Shown here piece after piece: positions 6,363-10,778 of a stretch of 10,778 nucleotides of DNA (positions are counted from its first letter, which is position 1; each line of letters begins with the position of its first letter). The notes beneath the pieces were generated by a model. That model ran no database searches, had not been told where the DNA came from, and saw only the letters and a list, made by a program, of their open reading frames with translations. This DNA comes from an uncultured Actinomycetes bacterium (lineage in GTDB: Bacteria; Actinomycetota; Actinomycetes; Nanopelagicales; Nanopelagicaceae): assembly GCA_903845465.1 (NCBI GenBank), contig CAIMXQ010000053.1:1-10778 (forward strand). Direction: 5' to 3'. The translations under genes were made by a program, and so were the position numbers.

Positions 6363-7139
6363 ATGAGCCAGCTCTACTTCGCAACATCTGCACGTTCTGC
6401 AGTTGGCCTGGTGCGAAACGGCAATGAAGATAGCGGTGTTGTCTCTCCACACTTGATTGCCGTCGCAGATGGAATGGGTGGCCACGCAGCTGGTGAAGTC
6501 GCATCGCGAATAGCAATGACTTCTTTATCAGAACTATCTCAAGTCTTTGCAACCGCAGATATCGATGCAGAGTCAGCTGACGATATCTATCTCAACTCGA
6601 TCTACTCTATTGATACAGATATCAAAGAAGCGGTTGCAGATAATCCAGAACTTAGCGGGATGGGTACAACGCTAACTTCACTCTTCTTGCGCGGTGACAA
6701 AGTTGCCTTGCTGCACATCGGTGATTCACGGGCATATCGATTGCGAGGCAATTCGCTCGAGCAACTCAGCGTCGACCATACTGTTATTCAAGAACTTCTG
6801 AGCCAAGGCGCAATCACCGAGTCTGAAATTGCAACGCATCCCCAGCGATCAGTTCTCACCCAAGTCCTTATGGGAGATGGAAAGCTCGAACTTCCGCTGC
6901 CGATATTCGAAGGAAAAATTAAGGATCGCTACCTAGTATGCAGCGATGGTCTCAGCTCGGTTCTCACTGAGAAAGAGATCAAATCATTGATGAAGGGCAA
7001 AGATCGAGATGAAGCTGTCGCAGCTCTTATCGATGCAACATATATCAACGGTGCACCCGATAATGTCACAGTAGTAATTGCAGATTTAGTTGTCGAACCG
7101 CAACCAGAAAAAATTGAGAAGATCGGAGCAGCACAGTGA
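6363..7139 (+). CDS. pstP: PP2C-family Ser/Thr protein phosphatase (PstP-like)
   Basis: Metal-dependent phosphatase that reverses PknB-type phosphorylation. The 258 residues carry the PPM motifs in order: GLVRNGNED (Asn21-Asp23), VADGMGGHAAGE (Asp36), GMGTT, LHIGDSRAY (Asp121), QLSVDHT, VCSDGLS (Asp195) and APDN (Asp233, Asn234). All metal-binding aspartates are present. It stops shortly after the catalytic domain. Mycobacterial PstP has about 514 residues, with a membrane helix and an outer domain; here no hydrophobic segment exists, so the enzyme should be soluble. The ATG at 6363 is preferred over an upstream opening at 6246, because the extra 39 residues overlap ugpQ, lack homology to PP2C, and would bypass the TAGGCT box. 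The stop overlaps the pknB ATG (TGATG). Confidence 0.93.
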   Translation: MSQLYFATSARSAVGLVRNGNEDSGVVSPHLIAVADGMGGHAAGEVASRIAMTSLSELSQVFATADIDAESADDIYLNSIYSIDTDIKEAVADNPELSGMGTTLTSLFLRGDKVALLHIGDSRAYRLRGNSLEQLSVDHTVIQELLSQGAITESEIATHPQRSVLTQVLMGDGKLELPLPIFEGKIKDRYLVCSDGLSSVLTEKEIKSLMKGKDRDEAVAALIDATYINGAPDNVTVVIADLVVEPQPEKIEKIGAAQ

Positions 7140-8683
7140 TGAACTCATTGCTAGGCGGGCGCTATCTACTCGGTGAAATGATTGGTACCGGCGGAATGGC
7201 AGATGTCTATATTGCGCAAGATCAACGATTATCGCGTGAAGTTGCAATCAAAATTCTTCGTAGCGATCTTGCGAAAGATCCTGCATTCGTAGCGCGTTTC
7301 CGTAAAGAAGCTAAAGCTGCTGCGGGACTTAACCATCCGGCAATTGTTGCTGTCTATGATTCTGGTGAAGAACCTGCGCCATACATTGTGATGGAGCTTG
7401 TATCTGGCCACACGCTTCGGCAGATTGTTCATAACGGAGAAAGACTTCCACTTAATCGTGCCCTTGAAATCGCAGAAGGAATTCTTACTGGGCTTGAGTA
7501 CTCGCATGCACGTCACATCGTGCACCGAGATATTAAGCCTGCAAATGTGATGATTACAGATAAGGGCGATGTGAAAGTCATGGACTTCGGCATCGCACGT
7601 GCAATGGATGACCTTGGTGCAACACTTACAAGCACGTGGAACGTTGTTGGTACTGCGCAATACCTTTCTCCCGAACAGGCAGTAGGCGAACCTGCAGATT
7701 CACGAAGTGATATTTACTCCACCGGTTGTCTCCTCTTTGAACTTCTTACAGGGCAACCACCATTTACTGGAGAAACACCTGTATCAATCGCATTCCAGCA
7801 TGCTTCAAATATCGCACCTCTTGTGCGCACTATTAAGAGCGACCTTCCTGAAGGAATTGAAACAGTATTAGCTGTCGCGCTCTCTAAGAAGCCCGAAAAT
7901 CGTTATCAAAGTGCGCAAGCAATGCTCGATGACATTGCAAAGGTGCGAGCAGGTGAAGTGGTCACTACAAAGATCGCAAAGAAACCATTTCTCACGCGGC
8001 GTTCTGCGCTCGTCTTCGGCGGATCATTTATGGCTGCCATAACCCTATCCATCACTGGTTTCTTGCTCAGCGGAAACTCTTCAGGTAACCAACCTGAAGT
8101 ACCCAATGTTGTTGGCTTAAGTGAAGATATGGCACGAGCACTTCTCGCAGATTATTCAGTCACCATTAAACATGCTCACGATGGTGCGATTCCAAAGGAT
8201 CGAGTTGCTAGCCAATTGCCACTTGCCACAACGCGAGCTAAATCTGGATCTTCTGTAGTGCTGACTGTTTCTGATGGTCCGGGAGACGCAATCGTTCCTG
8301 ATGGCCTTATCGGAATGTCCCTCATTGATGCGCGCACTACGCTGACATCTGTCGGTCTCCTAGTTTCACAAACTATTGCAATGCCATCAGATCAACCACA
8401 AGGAACCGTTCTTGACGTGAGCCCGCCTGTTGGATCAGTTACCACTGCGGGAAGCGCCGTGATTCTAACTATCGCAAGTGGTGAAGTTACTGTTCCGAAT
8501 TTGATTGGCGTTGAATCAATCCAAGCCAAGACGCTATTGATTCAGGCAGGCTTCCTTATTAAAGAATTTTACGATTACGATGCAACACAACCACTTGGTG
8601 TTGTTATCAGGCAGGCACCAGATGCAGGAACTACACAAACTATTGGTAAGTCAGTAACGATTACGATTAATAAGCAACCGTAA
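7139..8683 (+). CDS. pknB: Transmembrane Ser/Thr protein kinase with three PASTA repeats
   Basis: Hanks-type receptor kinase that couples cell-wall signals to growth and division. The 514 residues comprise a kinase domain (about 8-270) with glycine loop GTGG (16-19), Lys38 in VAIK, HRD with Asp131, DFG with Asp149 and the signature GTAQYLSPE. Two activation-loop threonines, Thr164 and Thr166, align with the autophosphorylated TxT pair of mycobacterial PknB. One membrane helix follows at about 289-312. Three PASTA repeats then face outside, near 320-380, 385-448 and 449-514, for muropeptide or lipid II sensing; the mycobacterial protein has four. The ATG overlaps the pstP stop with GGAG about 9 nt before it; a GTG one codon earlier is possible. 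The usual rodA, pbpA and pknA genes are absent between pstP and pknB. It ends 16 bp from convergent pabA, with no clear terminator. Confidence 0.96.
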   Translation: MNSLLGGRYLLGEMIGTGGMADVYIAQDQRLSREVAIKILRSDLAKDPAFVARFRKEAKAAAGLNHPAIVAVYDSGEEPAPYIVMELVSGHTLRQIVHNGERLPLNRALEIAEGILTGLEYSHARHIVHRDIKPANVMITDKGDVKVMDFGIARAMDDLGATLTSTWNVVGTAQYLSPEQAVGEPADSRSDIYSTGCLLFELLTGQPPFTGETPVSIAFQHASNIAPLVRTIKSDLPEGIETVLAVALSKKPENRYQSAQAMLDDIAKVRAGEVVTTKIAKKPFLTRRSALVFGGSFMAAITLSITGFLLSGNSSGNQPEVPNVVGLSEDMARALLADYSVTIKHAHDGAIPKDRVASQLPLATTRAKSGSSVVLTVSDGPGDAIVPDGLIGMSLIDARTTLTSVGLLVSQTIAMPSDQPQGTVLDVSPPVGSVTTAGSAVILTIASGEVTVPNLIGVESIQAKTLLIQAGFLIKEFYDYDATQPLGVVIRQAPDAGTTQTIGKSVTITINKQP

Positions 8684-8699
8684 TTGCAGACATTACAAA

Positions 8700-9329
8700 T
8701 TAATTCGAACTGCCAACTACTGGTGACAATCCAACGGCACGCTTAGGTGCTTCAACGTCTCCACATTTCACCAACCAATTAGCAAGCATCAGATGTCCAT
8801 GTTCAGTCAACACTGATTCCGGATGGAATTGCACGCCCTCGATTGGCAAAGATGTGTGACGTAGTGACATCACAACACCGGTTTCAGTTGCGCCCGTAAT
8901 TTCAAGTACGGCAGGAACAGTGTCACGCTCTACGGCGAGTGAGTGGTAGCGAGTTGCAGTAAATGGTGAAGGGAGATTTGCGAGTACGCCAGTTCCGTTG
9001 TGAATGACTTGTGATGTCTTTCCATGCAACAATTCGGGTGCGCGTGAAACAGTTGCGCCAAATGCTTCGCCAATTGCTTGGTGGCCCAGACATACTCCAA
9101 ATAGCGGAATAGATTTTTCTGCACAGAAATTGATCATCGCAATACTGACTCCAGCTTTATCTGGAGTGCCAGGTCCTGGAGAAATAAGAACTCCGTCATA
9201 ATTGGCAGCTTCGGCTGCGCCTACTTCATCATTGCGAACCACAGTGCACTCGGCGCCCAATTGCTGCAGATACTGCACCAAATTGAAGACGAACGAGTCA
9301 TAGTTATCGATGACGAGGATTCGAGCCAT
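8700..9329 (-). CDS. pabA: Aminodeoxychorismate/anthranilate synthase glutamine amidotransferase subunit
   Basis: Class I glutaminase that supplies ammonia to PabB or TrpE for p-aminobenzoate (folate) or anthranilate (tryptophan) synthesis. The 209 residues include the N-terminal IDNYDSF, PGPGTP, the nucleophile elbow GVCLGHQ (Cys80), and the catalytic HPES (His169, Glu171). The triad is therefore complete. No synthase partner lies in the window, so whether it serves folate, tryptophan or both is open; this locus in actinobacteria (Rv0013-like) is usually called pabA or trpG. The ATG at 9329 is preferred over one at 9359, because the conserved family start MARILVIDNYDSF falls there and a promoter directly precedes it. 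Its placement, convergent to pknB and divergent from crgA, is the conserved actinobacterial arrangement. Confidence 0.95.
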   Translation of the reverse strand: MARILVIDNYDSFVFNLVQYLQQLGAECTVVRNDEVGAAEAANYDGVLISPGPGTPDKAGVSIAMINFCAEKSIPLFGVCLGHQAIGEAFGATVSRAPELLHGKTSQVIHNGTGVLANLPSPFTATRYHSLAVERDTVPAVLEITGATETGVVMSLRHTSLPIEGVQFHPESVLTEHGHLMLANWLVKCGDVEAPKRAVGLSPVVGSSN

Positions 9330-9335
9330 GCCGTA

Positions 9336-9364
9336 ATTGTGCTGTAACCTAGGCCCCATGCCAA
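9336..9364 (-). promoter_or_regulatory. Promoter of pabA, near-leaderless
   Basis: On the minus strand, TTGGCA (9359-9364, five of six to TTGACA), a 17-bp spacer and CACAAT (9336-9341, four of six to TATAAT) make the best two-part promoter in the window. The -10 ends 6 nt before the pabA ATG, and no Shine-Dalgarno is present, so a leaderless mRNA is expected. The -35 lies within the first codons of crgA. Confidence 0.6.
9345..9350 (+). promoter_or_regulatory. Leaderless -10 box of crgA
   Basis: TAACCT fits TANNNT and lies exactly 7 nt before the crgA ATG at 9358. It falls inside the pabA promoter spacer, so the two divergent promoters occupy the same DNA face-to-face in a 28-bp gap. Confidence 0.55.
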
Positions 9365-9624
9365 AGTCGAAATTGCGTAAGAAGGTTCAGGAGCAGCACG
9401 CTCACGAAGAACAGCACCACATCGAAGAAGTATCACCTCTCCTCGAGTCTCCATCGTGGCTCGCCCCGGTGATGGTCGCTAACTTCCTCATTGGCCTGCT
9501 CTGGATCGTCATCTTCTACATCACGCAGACTTCGTATCCAATTCCGGGTATCGGCGCATGGAACATGATCATTGGATTTAGCTTTATCGCGGTTGGCTTT
9601 AGCCTCGCGACTAAATGGCGCTAG
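9358..9624 (+). CDS. crgA: Cell division protein CrgA
   Basis: Small actinobacterial membrane protein that joins the divisome and, in mycobacteria, contacts FtsZ, FtsQ and peptidoglycan synthases. The 88 residues match the family in length (about 84-93) and layout. They hold the conserved N-terminal MPKSKLRKK, a polar histidine/glutamate-rich linker, helix 1 (about 34-56), a short outer loop with proline and glycine, and helix 2 (about 66-84) after GAWN, ending in the basic KWR. The histidine-rich linker (residues 14-22 contain five His) is more marked than I remember in mycobacterial CrgA. The ATG at 9358 is chosen over an earlier one at 9337 because it matches the family start and the TAACCT box. 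The adjacent pabA and pknB give the expected context. Confidence 0.93.
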   Translation: MPKSKLRKKVQEQHAHEEQHHIEEVSPLLESPSWLAPVMVANFLIGLLWIVIFYITQTSYPIPGIGAWNMIIGFSFIAVGFSLATKWR

Positions 9625-9627
9625 TTC

Positions 9628-9633
9628 TACACT
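9628..9633 (+). promoter_or_regulatory. Leaderless -10 box of the Fe-S reductase gene
   Basis: TACACT fits TANNNT and ends exactly 7 nt before the ATG at 9641. The whole crgA-to-reductase gap is 16 bp and contains nothing else. No Shine-Dalgarno precedes the ATG, so translation of this gene probably relies on a separate leaderless transcript rather than read-through from crgA. Confidence 0.6.
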
Positions 9634-9640
9634 TCCAGTC

Positions 9641-10778
9641 ATGAAGCTGGTACTTGGAACAATCTCGTACCTGATTACAGTCTTTGCACTCATTCTCTTA
9701 ACAGTACGAGTGCGCCAATTAATTGCCATCTATAAGAAGCAACAACCAGATCCAACGCGAAGCAACGCTAAATCTGCGCGCTTGAAAAATATGCTCAAAG
9801 AAGTCTTGGGCCATACCAAGATGCTCAACTTCACCGGCACAGGAATTGCACACTGGTTTGTCATGATCGGTTTCGGTGCACTCTTCGGAACACTTGTTAC
9901 TGCATATGGCCAAGTTATCAATCCTAATTTCGCACTTCCACTTATTGGCCACTTCGTTGGATATGAACTCTTTGCAGAAGTAATCGCAGCCTTGACTGGT
10001 GTCAGCATTGTTACCTTGATTGGAATTCGCCAGGTAACGCGCTTTCGCATGCTCAATCGCTTTAGTGGTTCGGGGATGGGCAAGGCGTATTACATTGAAG
10101 CAACAATTCTTGCAATTGTCTTCTGTGTCATTGCACTTCGTGGCTTAGAAGGTGCACTCGCAGGTGAAAGTAGTTGGAACTGGCACTACGCAATCTCATG
10201 GCCAGCTGTTCTTGCCTTCCAATCAATGTCGAAGCCTTCCCTTGAGAAGACAATTGAAATAGTTGCCGCAATCAAAATCGTCGTATCGATGGCATGGTTC
10301 ATCGTTATTGCATCAAATCTGACAATGGGTATTGCATGGCACCGCTTCTTGGCATTCTTTAATATCTATTACAAGCGCAATATTGATAAGCCAGCGCTCG
10401 GCGCACTCCCAGAAATGCTTTCTAAAGGAAAGCCAGTTAACTTCGAAGATCCTGCAGAAGATGATGTCTTCGGTCTTGGTACACGCGGTGATATTTCGTG
10501 GAAGGGCTTGCTGGATATGACCAGCTGTACCGAGTGTGGTCGCTGCCAATCACAATGTCCTGCGTGGCATACAGATAAACCGCTCTCTCCAAAATTATTG
10601 ATTATGGCTATGCGCGATCACGCGATGGCAAAGGTTATTGAGACCGAGAACCTTGTTGGCGAAAATGCACCTATTGATCTCGATGTCTTATGGTCCTGCA
10701 CATCATGCGGTGCATGCGTTGAAGAGTGCCCCGTAGATATCGAACACGTCGATCACATCGTGAATATGCGCCGATTCC
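9641..10778 (+). CDS. Membrane-bound HdrD-like Fe-S reductase (3' end outside window)
   Basis: N-terminal 379 codons of a fused respiratory protein resembling mycobacterial Rv0338c. The first 235 residues hold about five membrane helices (near 5-25, 68-90, 103-130, 150-168 and 206-232), of the nitrate reductase gamma-like kind. Histidines 71, 104, 182 and 234 are near helix ends and could bind haem b. A soluble part follows with two [4Fe-4S] motifs, CTECGRCQSQCP (Cys296, 299, 302, 306) and CTSCGACVEECP (Cys353, 356, 359, 363), then IEHVDHIVNMRR. Full-length relatives continue with two CCG domains, which should lie past the right edge. It probably exchanges electrons between the quinone pool and a cytosolic donor or acceptor, but its physiological partner is not known to me. 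The neighbouring crgA is upstream by 16 bp. Confidence 0.9.
   Translation, partial: MKLVLGTISYLITVFALILLTVRVRQLIAIYKKQQPDPTRSNAKSARLKNMLKEVLGHTKMLNFTGTGIAHWFVMIGFGALFGTLVTAYGQVINPNFALPLIGHFVGYELFAEVIAALTGVSIVTLIGIRQVTRFRMLNRFSGSGMGKAYYIEATILAIVFCVIALRGLEGALAGESSWNWHYAISWPAVLAFQSMSKPSLEKTIEIVAAIKIVVSMAWFIVIASNLTMGIAWHRFLAFFNIYYKRNIDKPALGALPEMLSKGKPVNFEDPAEDDVFGLGTRGDISWKGLLDMTSCTECGRCQSQCPAWHTDKPLSPKLLIMAMRDHAMAKVIETENLVGENAPIDLDVLWSCTSCGACVEECPVDIEHVDHIVNMRRF

Noticed and set aside
6327..6485. 53-residue N-terminal extension of the glycerophosphodiesterase
   Set aside because: It lies entirely antisense to the start of pstP, has no GDPD similarity or signal-peptide character, and the family begins almost at HRGA, which follows the ATG at 6326.
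8684..8699. Bidirectional terminator between convergent pknB and pabA
   Set aside because: The 16-bp gap and its flanks hold only a 4-bp GCAG/CTGC pairing with a 20-nt loop, too weak to call.
1..10778. CRISPR array, insertion sequence, phage or defence system
   Set aside because: No direct repeat array, transposase, integrase, terminal inverted repeats or compositional break was seen on either strand; all genes are conserved housekeeping types.

Overview
The window looks like a piece of a streamlined, low-GC actinobacterial chromosome. Base composition is close to half GC, intergenic gaps are tiny, and several gene contexts are classically actinobacterial: a five-helix Sdh1-type succinate dehydrogenase, CrgA, a PknB with PASTA repeats, PabA facing PknB, and a membrane-bound HdrD-like Fe-S reductase. 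Freshwater Nanopelagicales (acI, Planktophila-like) is my best guess. It rests on composition, compactness and gene order, not on a marker comparison. I see no mobile element, phage gene, CRISPR array or obvious acquired island, and no stretch over 300 bases lacks a gene.

Layout: (1) 1-2375, minus strand: sdhC then sdhA, running off the left edge where sdhB is expected. (2) 2376-2547: sdh leader with two inverted repeats, plus the terminator of the neighbouring tRNA. (3) 2548-6326, minus strand: a compact run ugpQ-pheA-serS-HAD phosphatase ending in tRNA-Ser(UGA). The serine codon reader thus lies close to its synthetase, with its own promoter-like box. (4) 6363-8683, plus strand: a PP2C phosphatase translationally coupled to the PASTA kinase pknB. 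(5) 8700-9329, minus strand: pabA, convergent to pknB and divergent from crgA. (6) 9358-10778, plus strand: crgA and then a partial membrane Fe-S reductase that runs off the right edge.

Functionally, both ends hold respiratory electron-transfer genes (succinate:menaquinone oxidoreductase and an HdrD-like reductase). The middle holds phosphodiester hydrolysis, phenylalanine and folate/tryptophan synthesis, seryl-tRNA charging, and the Ser/Thr kinase-phosphatase pair that with CrgA controls growth and division in actinobacteria.

The most striking non-coding signal is a recurring promoter layout. At four transcript-initial genes (ugpQ, pstP, crgA, the Fe-S reductase), a TANNNT hexamer sits exactly 7 nt before the ATG. 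The same box and spacing occur before the mature 5' end of tRNA-Ser, and pabA has a near variant (TTGGCA-17-CACAAT-6-ATG). This predicts leaderless mRNAs and a tRNA transcribed from its first mature base. sdhC is the exception: it has a strong Shine-Dalgarno and a structured leader. No wholly new system is evident; the region is mostly conserved housekeeping genes.
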